DNA of 64,000 nucleotides. Origin: Comamonas testosteroni. Its GTDB lineage: Bacteria > Pseudomonadota > Gammaproteobacteria > Burkholderiales > Burkholderiaceae_C. Position numbers and translations under genes: made by a program. The notes under the pieces were generated by a model. That model was not told where the DNA came from. It worked only from the letters and a program-made list of their open reading frames with translations, and searched no databases. Positions 41,634-50,502 of the stretch are shown in pieces (within the stretch, counting starts at the first letter, position 1; the number at the start of each line of letters is the position of its first letter). The DNA is taken from assembly GCF_030505195.1 (NCBI RefSeq), contig NZ_CP129672.1, positions 3,196,501-3,260,500 of the forward strand. Reading direction: 5' to 3'.

Positions 41634-43583
41634 ATGACAAAGCAAACCCATTCCTTCCAGGCCGAAGTGGCCCAACTGCTGCACCTGGTCACGCATTCGC
41701 TGTATTCCAACCAGGAAATCTTCCTGCGCGAGCTGATCTCCAATGCATCGGATGCTTGCGACAAGCTGCGCTTTGAAGCGCTTGGCGACGCCAGCCTCTA
41801 CGGCGATCAGCCCGAGCTGGAAGTGCGCGTTTCGTTTGACAAGGCTGCCCGCACGCTGACCATCACCGATACCGGCATCGGTATGAGCGAGCAGGAAGCC
41901 ATCGACAATCTGGGCACGATTGCCAAGAGCGGCACCAAGGCTTTCATGGAAAAGCTCAGCGGCGACCAGAAGGCCGACTCGCAACTGATCGGCCAGTTCG
42001 GCGTGGGCTTTTACTCGGGCTTCATCGTGGCTGACAAGATCACCGTGGAAACCCGCCGCGCCGGTGCTCCGGCATCGGCCGGCGTGCGCTGGATCAGCGG
42101 CGGCACGGGCGACTTCGAGATCGAGCAGATCGAGCGCCCCCAGCGTGGCACCAGCATCATCCTGCACCTGCGTGACGACGCCGAGGAGTTTCTCAACGGC
42201 TACAAGCTCAAGCAGGTCATCTCCAAATACTCCGACCACATCAGCCTGCCCATCCTGATGGAAAAGGAAGAGTGGAAGGACGGCGAGAACGATCAGCCCG
42301 GCGAGATGGTCAAGACCGGCGAATGGGAAACCGTGAACAAGGCCAGCGCCCTGTGGACCCGCGCCAAGAAGGACATCACGGAAGAGCAGTACAAGGAGTT
42401 CTACAAGGCCATCAGCCATGACTTCGAGGACCCGCTGACCTGGAGTCACAACCGCGTCGAAGGCAATACCGAGTACACGCAGCTGCTGTACATCCCCGCC
42501 AAGGCCCCGTTCGACCTGTACCAGCGTGACAAGCACGCCGGCATCAAGCTCTATGTGAAGCGCGTCTTCATCATGGACGATGCCGAGGCGCTGATGCCCC
42601 AGTACCTGCGTTTTGTAAAGGGCGTGATCGACTCTGCCGACCTGCCGCTGAACGTGAGCCGCGAGCTGCTGCAGGAAAGCCGCGATGTGCGCCTGATCCG
42701 CGACGGCTCGGCCAAGCGCGTGCTGTCCATGCTCGAAGACCTGGCTCGCCACGACAAGCACGAAGCCGCGGCAGAGGCTGCCGATGGCGTGCAGGATGTC
42801 GTCAGCGAAGAGGACAAGGCCAAGGAAGGCAAGTTCACGCAGTTCTACAACGAGTTCGGTGCCGTGCTCAAGGAAGGTCTGGGCGAGGACTTCGGCAACA
42901 AGGAGCGCATTGCCAAGCTGCTGCGTTTCGCCAGCACCACGCATGAAGGCCTGAACACTTCGTTTGCCGATTACAAGGCACGCATGAAGGAAGGTCAGGA
43001 CGCGATCTACTACATCACAGCCGACACCCTGGCTGCGGCGAAGAACAGCCCGCAACTCGAGGTGTTCAAGAAAAAGGGCATTGAAGTCCTGCTGATGACC
43101 GATCGCGTGGACGAGTGGGCGCTCAACTATCTGCACGACTTTGACGGCACGCCGCTGCAGTCCGTGGCCAAGGGTGCCGTGGATCTGGGCAAGCTGCAGA
43201 ACGAAGAAGAGAAGAAGGCCGCCGAGGAAGCCGCCGAAGCTTTCAAGCCCGTGCTGGCCAAGCTCAAGGAAGCCCTCAAGGACCGTGCCGAAGACGTGCG
43301 CGCCACCAGCCGCCTGGTCGACTCGCCTGCCTGTCTGGTGGTCAGCGATGGTGGCATGAGCCTGCAACTGGCTCGCTTGCTCAAGCAGGCCGGCCAGGCC
43401 GCGCCCGAGTCCAAGCCGGTACTGGAAGTGAACCCCGATCACGCCCTGGTCAAGAAGCTGGACGGCTCCGTCCACTTCAACGATCTGGCCCAGATTCTGT
43501 TCGACCAGGCCGTGCTGGCCGAGGGCGGCATGCCCGAAGATCCGGCTGCTTATGTCAAGCGTGTGAACGCGCTGCTGGCCTGA
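41634..43583 (+). CDS. htpG: Molecular chaperone HtpG (Hsp90)
   Basis: The 649-residue protein is a full-length bacterial Hsp90. The N-terminal ATP-binding domain contains [49 protein letters not shown] and [13 protein letters not shown]. The middle domain contains the Arg-bearing [19 protein letters not shown] loop, and the C-terminal dimerisation domain reaches residue 649. It is an ATP-driven chaperone of the cytoplasm. Length is slightly above the E. coli protein (624), with a Lys/Glu-rich insert near 536-545 that is common in the family. A candidate heat-shock promoter precedes it and a strong terminator follows. Confidence 0.98.
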   Translation: MTKQTHSFQAEVAQLLHLVTHSLYSNQEIFLRELISNASDACDKLRFEALGDASLYGDQPELEVRVSFDKAARTLTITDTGIGMSEQEAIDNLGTIAKSGTKAFMEKLSGDQKADSQLIGQFGVGFYSGFIVADKITVETRRAGAPASAGVRWISGGTGDFEIEQIERPQRGTSIILHLRDDAEEFLNGYKLKQVISKYSDHISLPILMEKEEWKDGENDQPGEMVKTGEWETVNKASALWTRAKKDITEEQYKEFYKAISHDFEDPLTWSHNRVEGNTEYTQLLYIPAKAPFDLYQRDKHAGIKLYVKRVFIMDDAEALMPQYLRFVKGVIDSADLPLNVSRELLQESRDVRLIRDGSAKRVLSMLEDLARHDKHEAAAEAADGVQDVVSEEDKAKEGKFTQFYNEFGAVLKEGLGEDFGNKERIAKLLRFASTTHEGLNTSFADYKARMKEGQDAIYYITADTLAAAKNSPQLEVFKKKGIEVLLMTDRVDEWALNYLHDFDGTPLQSVAKGAVDLGKLQNEEEKKAAEEAAEAFKPVLAKLKEALKDRAEDVRATSRLVDSPACLVVSDGGMSLQLARLLKQAGQAAPESKPVLEVNPDHALVKKLDGSVHFNDLAQILFDQAVLAEGGMPEDPAAYVKRVNALLA

Positions 43584-43602
43584 GCGGTTCGGTTACCCCG
43601 AT

Positions 43603-43640
43603 AAAAAACCCCGCAGAGTGGTGGCTCTGCGGGGTTTTTT
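43603..43640. terminator. Bidirectional terminator after htpG
   Basis: A 10-bp G/C-rich stem (CCCCGCAGAG and its complement) with a TGGTGG loop is flanked by A-run and T-run extensions. It separates htpG from the convergent MFS gene. Confidence 0.92.
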
Positions 43641-43695
43641 TATGATTTCAGCCTTTATCCCTTATGGGAACGGCGCGACAAGCTATCAAAATTGA

Positions 43696-44904
43696 TTAGT
43701 TGCGCGAGCGCGCAAGCAGGCTGCGATCCCAGAGCACCATGGCCAGAGTGAGCAGGCCCAGCAGGCCGCCCATGAGGCTGGTGCCGGCCCAGCCATAGGT
43801 CAGCCAGGCCCACGAGCCCAGTGCCGAGCCGAGGGAGGCGCCGAGAAAGTACGTGGTCATATAGACGGCATTGATGCGCGATCTGGCCTCGGGCGCCAAT
43901 GCATAGACCACGTTCTGGTTGCTGATGTGCAGGGCCTGCAAGGCACCGTCGACCACCAGCAGACCCAGCAGAAACCACCAGATGCTGCTGCCGCCCAGCC
44001 ACAGGCACAGCCAGCCCAGCAGCATCAGAATGGCGCCAGCCAGCGTGGCGGGCTGCTCCAGTCCCTTGTCGGCCATGCGTCCGGCCACATTGGCCATCAG
44101 CGCGCCGGCAATGCCCACGATGCCTATCAGGCCGATCATCAGATCCGAGAGTTCAAAGCCCGGCCCGGCCAGCAGCAGCGCCATGGTGGAGAACAGCACG
44201 CTCACGGTGGCAAAGCCGGTACCGCCAATCAGCGCGCGGCTGCGCAGGCGCGGATGCCGGCGCAGCAAATCCCCCAGGGACTTCATGACTTCGCCATAGC
44301 TGACGGGAGCGGCGGGAGCCGCCTTGGGCAGGGCCCGTGCCAGCAGCACGGCCATGAATGCGGTGCTGGTGGCACCGACCCAGTAGACGGTGCTCCAGCC
44401 GCCCAGATCGGACAGAATTCCCGCCACGCTGCGCGAGGCCAGAATGCCGATCAGCAGGCCGCTCATGACCAGGCCGACGGCACGCCCGCTGGCGCCAGGT
44501 GCGGCAAAGGTGGCGGCCATGGGCACCAGGACCTGTGCGGCCACCGAGAACACGCCGGCCATCAGGGTGCCGGCGGCGAGCAGCGCGAAGCTGCCCGCCA
44601 GGCCGCTGATGCCCGACAGCAGCATGCCGCAGGCGGCCAGCAGCATCAGGGTCAGAACCAGGCGGCGGCGCTCCAGCATATCGCCCAGCGGCACCAGAAA
44701 CAGCAGTCCAAGGCCATAGGAGACCTGGGCCATGGTCACGGTGCTGGAGGCCTGGGCATCGCTGATCTGCAGATGCTGGACCATGGAGTTGAGCAAGGGC
44801 TGGTTGAAATAATTGGCTCCGGCGCACAGGCCGCAGGCCGTGGCCATGAGCAGCAGGGTGGTTCTGGAGAGGACGGTGGTGGCCGCTGGTGTTGTGGTTT
44901 TCAT
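43696..44904 (-). CDS. MFS transporter (DHA1-type), SoxR-linked
   Basis: The 402-residue protein has about twelve transmembrane segments and the MFS motif GDMLERRRL between helices 2 and 3. The opening MATACGLCAGANYFNQPLLNSM is typical of the small drug/arabinose-type exporters. It is the second gene of a minus-strand pair with a RidA-like protein; the shared promoter carries a SoxR-type box. An exporter of redox-active or toxic small molecules is therefore the best guess. The start at 44904 leaves 19 bases to the RidA stop. Confidence 0.9.
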   Translation of the reverse strand: MKTTTPAATTVLSRTTLLLMATACGLCAGANYFNQPLLNSMVQHLQISDAQASSTVTMAQVSYGLGLLFLVPLGDMLERRRLVLTLMLLAACGMLLSGISGLAGSFALLAAGTLMAGVFSVAAQVLVPMAATFAAPGASGRAVGLVMSGLLIGILASRSVAGILSDLGGWSTVYWVGATSTAFMAVLLARALPKAAPAAPVSYGEVMKSLGDLLRRHPRLRSRALIGGTGFATVSVLFSTMALLLAGPGFELSDLMIGLIGIVGIAGALMANVAGRMADKGLEQPATLAGAILMLLGWLCLWLGGSSIWWFLLGLLVVDGALQALHISNQNVVYALAPEARSRINAVYMTTYFLGASLGSALGSWAWLTYGWAGTSLMGGLLGLLTLAMVLWDRSLLARSRN

Positions 44905-44923
44905 GAGACGCTCAGGTGCAGGG

Positions 44924-45418
44924 TCAGGCGGGAATGGCGGCTTTGGCGTCCATCTCCATGGGCAGGGCCGCCGTGGCCTCCACCTCGATCAGCATGCCGG
45001 GCAGGGCCAGCTTGGGTACGGGTATCAGCGTGCAGGCCGGAAAGCGCGGCCGCCTGCCGCCGGGCTCGCCGCTGCCCCAATGCTGTCTCACGGCGCTTTG
45101 CCAGTGCTCGAAGCGCTCCAGCGAGTGATCGACGATGAGCACGGTGAGCTTGAGCACATGGCCCATGTCCGCACCACCGGCGGCCAGGGCGGTCTTGATA
45201 TTGGCAAGAGCCTGCGCAGCCTGCAGGGCAAAGCTGTCTGGCAGCTCGGCCAGGGCATTTTCTCCACCCTGGCCCGAGACGAAGAGCCAGCGCAGCGGCT
45301 CCTGGACGGTGACCACATGGGTGTAGCCATTGGGCAGGCTGTCATAGAGCCCGGTGGGCTGCAGATGGCGCGGATGCGGGGCAGGGGCTTGGGCAATGAA
45401 ACTGGGCTTGGCGTCCAT
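44924..45418 (-). CDS. RidA family protein with the catalytic Arg replaced
   Basis: The 164-residue protein has the RidA fold: LYDSLPNGYTHVV, RWLFVSGQGGENA, LANIKTALAAGGADMGHVLKLTVLIVD and PGMLIEVEATA. The motif that normally reads Pro-Ala-Arg-Thr is FPACT, so the Arg used for imine hydrolysis is a Cys. Subfamilies lacking this Arg are thought not to hydrolyse imines. There is no signal peptide. It is first in an operon with an MFS exporter under a SoxR-type promoter. A role in sensing, binding or processing a redox-related metabolite is possible; the exact function is unknown. Confidence 0.85.
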   Translation of the reverse strand: MDAKPSFIAQAPAPHPRHLQPTGLYDSLPNGYTHVVTVQEPLRWLFVSGQGGENALAELPDSFALQAAQALANIKTALAAGGADMGHVLKLTVLIVDHSLERFEHWQSAVRQHWGSGEPGGRRPRFPACTLIPVPKLALPGMLIEVEATAALPMEMDAKAAIPA

Positions 45419-45489
45419 GAAGGTCTTTCAGGCAAGGCTTGTCCGGCAAGGCCCGCCAGCAGCAGGCCTTTGTTCCGGAAGCTGCTGGA

Positions 45490-45520
45490 ATTGTTCAACC
45501 TCAACTAAGCTTGAGGTCAA
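45490..45520 (-). promoter_or_regulatory. SoxR-type promoter for the RidA/MFS pair
   Basis: On the minus strand, -35 TTGACC (45515-45520) and -10 AACAAT (45490-45495) are separated by exactly 19 bases, the over-long spacing typical of MerR-family activation. The spacer holds the dyad CCTCAACTAAGCTTGAGG (45499-45516), the same length and outer arms as the E. coli SoxR box. Confidence 0.85.
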
Positions 45521-45588
45521 GCGGTTTGTATGACCACACAGGATTGCGGTCATGGCGGCCAGGCGGGGACAACGGAAGGCAGCGGGAG

Positions 45589-46086
45589 ATGACGGTGCAG
45601 TGTGAAGAGATTGACGATATGAATGGATGCGGCAACGGCCTGGTGGCCGAGGCTGAGGGAATGCCGGATCTCAGTGTGGGAGAGGTCGCCAGCCGCAGCG
45701 GGGTGGCGGTATCGGCCCTGCATTTCTATGAGAAGCAGGGCTTGATCGAGAGTGCGCGCACTGCGGGCAACCAGCGCCGCTATGCGCGAGCGGTGCTGAG
45801 ACGGGTGGCGGTGATCAAGGTAGCTCAGCGCATGGGTGTGCCGCTGGCCGAGATAGCGCAGGCACTGGCCCATCTGCCTGCCAACCGCGTGCCCGGCAAG
45901 GCGGACTGGAGTCGCCTGTCCTTGCACTGGCAGGCACAGCTCGATGCACGCATTGCCATGCTGACCCAGCTCAGGGATCAGCTCGACTCCTGCATAGGCT
46001 GTGGCTGCCTGTCTCTGCAGGCCTGCCCGCTGCGCAACGATCATGACTGTCTGGCGGCCCAGGGAGCCGGCCCGCATTTCAGATAG
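45589..46086 (+). CDS. soxR: SoxR-like redox-sensing MerR regulator
   Basis: The 165-residue protein has a MerR helix-turn-helix (about 28-70, LSVGEVASRSGVAVSALHFYEKQGLI) and the SoxR [2Fe-2S] cluster motif C-IG-C-G-C-LSLQA-C (Cys135, 138, 140, 146), with spacing identical to E. coli SoxR. It senses redox-active compounds or superoxide and activates promoters with a 19-bp spacer. The SoxR box lies in the divergent interval to the RidA/MFS operon. Start is uncertain (45589, 45619 or 45661); 45589 is preceded by GGAAGG. No soxS gene is present, as usual outside enterics. Confidence 0.92.
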   Translation: MTVQCEEIDDMNGCGNGLVAEAEGMPDLSVGEVASRSGVAVSALHFYEKQGLIESARTAGNQRRYARAVLRRVAVIKVAQRMGVPLAEIAQALAHLPANRVPGKADWSRLSLHWQAQLDARIAMLTQLRDQLDSCIGCGCLSLQACPLRNDHDCLAAQGAGPHFR

Positions 46087-46092
46087 CCGGGC

Positions 46093-47301
46093 TTACTGGC
46101 GCGGCATGGGCAGCACGCGTGCCCGTAGGCTGATGACGCCAAGCAGTGCCGACAGAAGGCCCAGACAGCCACAGAAGCCTATCAATGCGCCCGTCAGCCC
46201 TATATGGTCGGACAGCCAGCCCATGCCCAGGATGGGGACGATGGTGCCTACATAGCCCACGACCAGATAGGTGGACAGCAGGCCTGTGCGGTTGACCGGT
46301 TTGGAGACCTTGTTGACCACGGCCATGCCCGACAGATTGCACAGTGCATGACCGCAGGACATGCTCAGCACACTCAGAGCGAACAGCCATGGCGAGCCGG
46401 CAAACAGATTGAGAACCAGCAGGGCATTGGTCGCCGCCAGGGCGAAGAAGCCGATGATGATCAGTCGCTTGGTGGGGTAGGGCCGGGCGATCAGTTGGAT
46501 GCCGGCCGACAGAAACAGGATGACGCCGATGGACAAGCCCGAGACTGCAGGTCCGTGCCAGGGCAGCATCTGCGCCATGAAGCTGGGGGCCATGGCGGCA
46601 AACAGGCTGAACATGCCGAAGGCGGAAAACGCCGCCATGCAGCCCAGCGCATAGTGGTAGAGAAAAGGCTTGCGCGGCTGGGAGATGCTGGGCAGAACAT
46701 CTTTCAGCGTCAGGCCGGGCGCGCTGTGGACGGGCGCACTGGTCGCCGGCAGCTGGATTCTGAACAGCGCATGGATGCCCAGAAAGCTCAGTGCAATGGG
46801 CGGCAGATAGCTGCTGACCAGGGGAAATGGCACCCACTGCGCCATCAGGCCGCCAACCACGGGCCCGAGGCCGAAGCCGAAGGCAATCGTCAGGCTGGTG
46901 GTCGCAGCCGCACGCTGCAGGTCCCCCTTGTTGTTGAGCTGGGTCATGCCTATGGAGGCCGAGGTGGTGATCAACCCCGACGCCAGGCCGATGATGAAGC
47001 GGGAGGCACCCAGGCTCCAGGCATTCCAGGACAGGGCCGAGCCGATGACGCCCACGGTCATTACCATCAGTCCCAGGCGAAGCACTTTGAGAAAACCGAA
47101 GAGGTTGGTCAGACGGCCCAGAAACAGCAGGCTGATCAAGGCGCCCAGCATATAGGTCACGAAAATCTGCGTGATATGGCTGGGCTGCAGCCCCCAGGCC
47201 TGCTGGTAGAGCGGGTAGAGCGGGCTGGCAAGAGCCGTTCCCATGACGCCGACGCACATGGAAAAGCACACCCAGGCATAGGGACTCAGACGGGATTGCA
47301 T
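46093..47301 (-). CDS. MFS transporter (DHA1-type), TetR-linked
   Basis: The 402-residue protein has about twelve transmembrane helices, a LGRLTNLFGFLKVLRLG loop corresponding to the conserved motif between helices 2 and 3, and GLGPVVGGLMAQW in helix 5. The start at 47301 begins directly with a hydrophobic helix; an upstream in-frame extension runs antisense through the TetR gene and is rejected. It diverges from the TetR gene with a TGAC/GTCA palindrome between them, so it is probably an exporter repressed by that regulator. The substrate is unknown. Confidence 0.9.
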   Translation of the reverse strand: MQSRLSPYAWVCFSMCVGVMGTALASPLYPLYQQAWGLQPSHITQIFVTYMLGALISLLFLGRLTNLFGFLKVLRLGLMVMTVGVIGSALSWNAWSLGASRFIIGLASGLITTSASIGMTQLNNKGDLQRAAATTSLTIAFGFGLGPVVGGLMAQWVPFPLVSSYLPPIALSFLGIHALFRIQLPATSAPVHSAPGLTLKDVLPSISQPRKPFLYHYALGCMAAFSAFGMFSLFAAMAPSFMAQMLPWHGPAVSGLSIGVILFLSAGIQLIARPYPTKRLIIIGFFALAATNALLVLNLFAGSPWLFALSVLSMSCGHALCNLSGMAVVNKVSKPVNRTGLLSTYLVVGYVGTIVPILGMGWLSDHIGLTGALIGFCGCLGLLSALLGVISLRARVLPMPRQ

Positions 47302-47375
47302 TGGGAAAGCATGGGTGGGGAAGTCATCCGCATGTCCGGTGTGGGCAAGTCGGCTTGACCTAGAATTATTAAAAA

Positions 47376-47389
47376 TGACTATTTGGTCA
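47376..47389. promoter_or_regulatory. TetR-type operator palindrome
   Basis: TGACTATTTGGTCA has TGAC/GTCA arms and further symmetry inside. It lies in the divergent interval between the MFS and TetR genes, 33 bases before the TetR start. Further out, TTGACC near 47356 adds a partial second copy. Confidence 0.7.
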
Positions 47390-47421
47390 ATTTTATGAAT
47401 TCTAGAAAAGGATTTCAGCGC

Positions 47422-48129
47422 ATGGCGGATGGCGCGACGGCTGCCCCTTGTGCAGACCCGGATATCGGCACGCAGGCAAAGCGTCAGCGGCGCACGCGCG
47501 GCCCGAGTCTCGACAAGACGGCGCAGACGCGTCAGCAGATTGCCGAGGCCGCGTTGGCCGAGTTCGTGGAGTACGGCGTGGCCCGCAGCACCATGGAGCG
47601 CATTGCCTGTCGTGCGCAGGTGGCCAAGGGCACGCTGTATCTCTACTACCCGTCCAAGGACGAGCTGCTGCGGGGCGTGGTGGAGCACGCGCTGCGGCAT
47701 TCGGCCGTCTATCAGCAGCTGCGGCGCCGCAAGGGCGAGACGGTGCGAGCCTTTCTGCGCCGTAGTCTGCTGCCGACGCTGGAGGCCGTGGACAGCAGCG
47801 AGCGCGGCATGCTGGCACGCCTGGTGCTCAGCGAGGCACGGCATGCGCCCGAGCTGGCCAGACTGTACAAAGAGCTGGCTTTTGATGCCTGGCAGAACTA
47901 TGTGCAGGATCTGCTGGCGCTGGCCGTGAAAGAGGGGGAGCTCAGGACCCGTTCGGTCAGCCGCAGTGCCCAGTTGCTGGCCAGCCCGTTCTGGATGGCG
48001 CTGGTGCACAACAACCTGCTGGCCTCCGAGGGCTCGCAGAAGCTGGCCCTCAAGCCACTGGTCGAGCTACTGATTGATAACCTTTTTGCGGGCACGGCGG
48101 GTGACAATGCGGCTGTTCAACGTCAGTGA
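47422..48129 (+). CDS. TetR family transcriptional regulator
   Basis: The 235-residue protein has an Arg-rich N-terminal arm, a TetR helix-turn-helix (TRQQIAEAALAEFVEYGVARSTMERIACRAQVAKGTLYLYYPSKDEL) and a ligand-binding C-terminal domain. AAGGA correctly precedes the ATG at 47422; earlier in-frame TTG and ATG codons overlap the operator region and are less likely. It diverges from an MFS exporter and very likely represses both. The longer-than-average C-terminal part is not diagnostic of ligand. Confidence 0.9.
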   Translation: MADGATAAPCADPDIGTQAKRQRRTRGPSLDKTAQTRQQIAEAALAEFVEYGVARSTMERIACRAQVAKGTLYLYYPSKDELLRGVVEHALRHSAVYQQLRRRKGETVRAFLRRSLLPTLEAVDSSERGMLARLVLSEARHAPELARLYKELAFDAWQNYVQDLLALAVKEGELRTRSVSRSAQLLASPFWMALVHNNLLASEGSQKLALKPLVELLIDNLFAGTAGDNAAVQRQ

Positions 48130-48140
48130 GAGTCAGTGAG

Positions 48141-48602
48141 ATGAATTCCATGCCCGTCACCATCAAGCCCGGTCATCACAGAATCCTGAGCACGGTCTGC
48201 GCCGCCGCTCTGGTGCTGGCCTTGCCCGCCTGCGGCTCCGTAGGAGCTGGCGTGGGTGTCGGGATTCCGGTGGGGCCGTTTTCCGTGGGCGTGGGTCTTG
48301 GCAGCGGCGGTCTCAGCGCAGGCGTCGGCACGGGTGTCGGGCCTGTCGGTGTGGGCGTAGGTGTCAACCAGCGCGGGCAGGTGCTGGGCAGTGCCGGTGT
48401 TGGCGCGTCCACCGGCGTGGGTGGTGCCAGCGTGGGTGTCGGGGTGGGGTCCTCCACCGTGCTGCATGACCTCAATCGCCCGCAGGCACCAGAGGTGCAG
48501 CCAGTGCCGCCCGCTGCCCCCGCGCAGAGCGGCGATGCCGTGCAATGGCGCGATGCGCGCGGGCAACTCGTGCCTGAATGCCGTTTGCAGGGGCGCTGCT
48601 AG
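48141..48602 (+). CDS. Glycine/valine-rich repetitive lipoprotein
   Basis: The 153-residue product has a lipoprotein signal peptide (LALPACGS lipobox, Cys about 31). A central region of roughly 75 residues consists almost only of Gly, Val, Ser and Ala in VGVGxG-type steps, and a Pro/Gln-rich tail with a terminal Cys follows. It is probably anchored in the envelope. The repeats might form a glycine-rich beta or flexible structure; no enzyme domain is visible. It begins 11 bases after the TetR stop and may be co-transcribed with it, but a functional link is not evident. Confidence 0.75.
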   Translation: MNSMPVTIKPGHHRILSTVCAAALVLALPACGSVGAGVGVGIPVGPFSVGVGLGSGGLSAGVGTGVGPVGVGVGVNQRGQVLGSAGVGASTGVGGASVGVGVGSSTVLHDLNRPQAPEVQPVPPAAPAQSGDAVQWRDARGQLVPECRLQGRC

Positions 48603-48625
48603 CTCTTTGCAGGCATCGGCCCGCC

Positions 48626-49660
48626 TTACGCGTAAAGCGGCTCCAGCTGCATGGCTTCGATCTGTTCGTTCAGCATGTTCACCTGGCCCTGCCAGTAGTC
48701 GGTGCTGCCAAACCATGGGAAGTTGATGGCAAAGATCGGGTCCTGCCAGCGGCGCGCCAGCCAGGCGCTGTAATGCAGCAGGCGCAGGGTGCGCAGCGGC
48801 TCGATCAGTGCCAGCTCGCGCCGGTCGAAGCTGCGGAACTGTTCATAGCCTTCGAGCAGGGCCGACAGCTGCTGCGTCTGCTGGCCCCGGTCGCCCGATA
48901 GCAGCATCCACAGATCCTGCACGGCAGGACCGCTGCGCGCGTCGTCCAGATCGACGAAATGCGGTCCGCCATGGCCTTCGTTGTCCAGCGGCGTCCAGAG
49001 AATGTTTCCCGGGTGGCAGTCGCCATGCAGGCGAATCTGTGTCGCAGAATGCAGGGCGAAATGGCCTGCAGCACTTAACCCGTCAGCAGACGGCGCTATC
49101 AATGAAAGAGCTTTGTCGCAAGCCTGCTGCCAGCGGCTGCGCACTTCGAGCGCGACGACCTCATGTTCGAGCAGATAGTGCATGGATTCGTAGCCGAAGC
49201 TTTTCAGGTTCAGCGCCGGGCGATGCACAAAGGGCCGAGCGGCACCCACGGTGTGGATGCGGGCCAGAAAACGGCCTGTCCATTCCAGCACCTCCCAGTC
49301 GTCCAGCTCGGGGCGGCGCCCACCGCGCCAGGGGCTGATGCTGAACAGAAAGCCCGCATGTTCATGCACGGTCTGTCCTTGCAGCGCCAGCGGTGCAACC
49401 ACGGGAACTTCCCCTTCCGCCAACTCCTGGGAGAAGGCGTGCTCTTCCTCAATCTGGGTGCGGCTCCAGCGGCCGGGGCGGTAGAACTTGGCAACGACCT
49501 TGTCGCCCTCGTCCTGGTGGGCCAGATACACGCGGTTTTCATAGGAGCTCAGCGCCGTCAGCCGTCCGTCCGGCACAAGGCCCGTGCTGCACAGCGCATC
49601 GATCACGCAATCGGGCGTGAGGTCCGCATAGGGGTGAGAGGGGTCTTGTGTATCGCTCAT
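48626..49660 (-). CDS. srkA: Stress response kinase A (SrkA/YihE-like)
   Basis: The 344-residue protein is a full-length SrkA-type Ser/Thr kinase of the aminoglycoside-phosphotransferase fold. Key stretches are LSSYENRVYLAHQDEGDKVVAKFYRPGRWS (ATP lobe), HGDCHPGNILW (catalytic loop) and FVDLDDARSGPAVQDLW (metal site). E. coli SrkA counters stress-induced death. The ATG at 49660 gives the family N-terminus; the frame extends upstream without support. It converges with the Gly-rich lipoprotein gene. A segment near 49096-49125 resembles the short dispersed repeat, inside the coding region. Confidence 0.92.
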   Translation of the reverse strand: MSDTQDPSHPYADLTPDCVIDALCSTGLVPDGRLTALSSYENRVYLAHQDEGDKVVAKFYRPGRWSRTQIEEEHAFSQELAEGEVPVVAPLALQGQTVHEHAGFLFSISPWRGGRRPELDDWEVLEWTGRFLARIHTVGAARPFVHRPALNLKSFGYESMHYLLEHEVVALEVRSRWQQACDKALSLIAPSADGLSAAGHFALHSATQIRLHGDCHPGNILWTPLDNEGHGGPHFVDLDDARSGPAVQDLWMLLSGDRGQQTQQLSALLEGYEQFRSFDRRELALIEPLRTLRLLHYSAWLARRWQDPIFAINFPWFGSTDYWQGQVNMLNEQIEAMQLEPLYA

Positions 49661-49729
49661 CCCAGCATTGTCAGGCCCAAACAGGTCAGTCCGGGTCGGA
49701 CGGGGTTGCGCATACGTCGACAAGATTGC

Positions 49730-49790
49730 TTTTGATTTGATAGCGGTATTCGTCTGACAGGACTGGCCTGGAGCCTGAAAATTGGGAAAA
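49730..49790. repeat. Short dispersed repeat (TAGCT family)
   Basis: TTTTGATTTGATAGCGG, a TCTGACAGGACTGG middle and a GGAGCCTGAAAATT end lie in the interval between srkA and the RNA ligase gene. They resemble the copies near 21080, 31780 and 41480. Confidence 0.5.
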
Positions 49791-49836
49791 ACTGTCTTGG
49801 TGCTGTGCATGCGGCCGAAGCTGGCACACTGCCCGC

Positions 49837-50502
49837 ATGCAAGAGAGCGAAGCACTTTCACAGCCCTGCGAGGACCGGGATTTTGCAGAGTGGCATCAAG
49901 GCTGCCCCTGGTGCGCCGTCTGGGTGGTGATGCTGCAAGGCCCTGACCTGGAGTCCTTGCTGCAGCAGGCCAGATCCAGACTCGGTGATGCCCTGCTGCC
50001 ACGCCATGCGCGCCAGCCGCATATCACGCTGGCCTATAGGGGGCTGTGCCGGGGAGGGGATGAGCATGCGGCGCGGGAATATGACCGGCTGGCGCTGCGC
50101 GCCGATGTCGCCATGCTGCAAAGCCTGCGGCTGCGCCCTTTTGCCGTGCAGATCGCGGGGGCTGGCAGCTTCACCACCGTGCCCTATCTGGGCGTCGGCC
50201 GGGGGCAGGAATGTCTGCAGCGCCTGCATGCGGAGCTGGTGCCCGTGGAGCCCGCGCCGGGCTGGCGCTATGTACCCCATGTGACCCTGGGCCACTATGC
50301 GAGAAGGCTGCCGCTGCGAGAGGCTGTGGACAAGTTGCTGGCACTGATCCAGGACTTGCCGGTCTTTGAGGTAGGGCAGCTGGCGTTGGCCCGCTATGCG
50401 GCGGCCGATATTGCCGGGCCGCTGACGCTTGAAGGCGTCTTCGAGCTGGACACCGGGCGCTATGTTGCAGCGCCCGGTGCCCTGTGGCCTGAGCCGCTTT
50501 AG
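49837..50502 (+). CDS. 2'-5' RNA ligase/cyclic phosphodiesterase family protein
   Basis: The 221-residue protein has two HxT motifs, HITLAYRG (about residue 63) and HVTLGHY (about 148), the catalytic pair of the 2H phosphoesterase superfamily (LigT/ThpR). Enzymes of this type open 2',3'-cyclic phosphates or join RNA 2'-5' ends in the cytoplasm. It is a single gene whose last four bases overlap the convergent ohr gene. The N-terminal 40 residues before the core look less conserved. Confidence 0.85.
   Translation: MQESEALSQPCEDRDFAEWHQGCPWCAVWVVMLQGPDLESLLQQARSRLGDALLPRHARQPHITLAYRGLCRGGDEHAAREYDRLALRADVAMLQSLRLRPFAVQIAGAGSFTTVPYLGVGRGQECLQRLHAELVPVEPAPGWRYVPHVTLGHYARRLPLREAVDKLLALIQDLPVFEVGQLALARYAAADIAGPLTLEGVFELDTGRYVAAPGALWPEPL

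Noticed and set aside
41565..43475. 636-codon frame antisense to htpG
   Set aside because: A shadow of the strongly biased GC-rich htpG codons; no family-like sequence.
47302..48009. N-terminal extension of the second MFS transporter through the TetR gene
   Set aside because: It is antisense to a clear TetR gene, and the natural first helix starts at 47301.
49661..50002. N-terminal extension of srkA
   Set aside because: The extension overlaps the divergent RNA ligase start and a dispersed repeat. The family start is at 49660.
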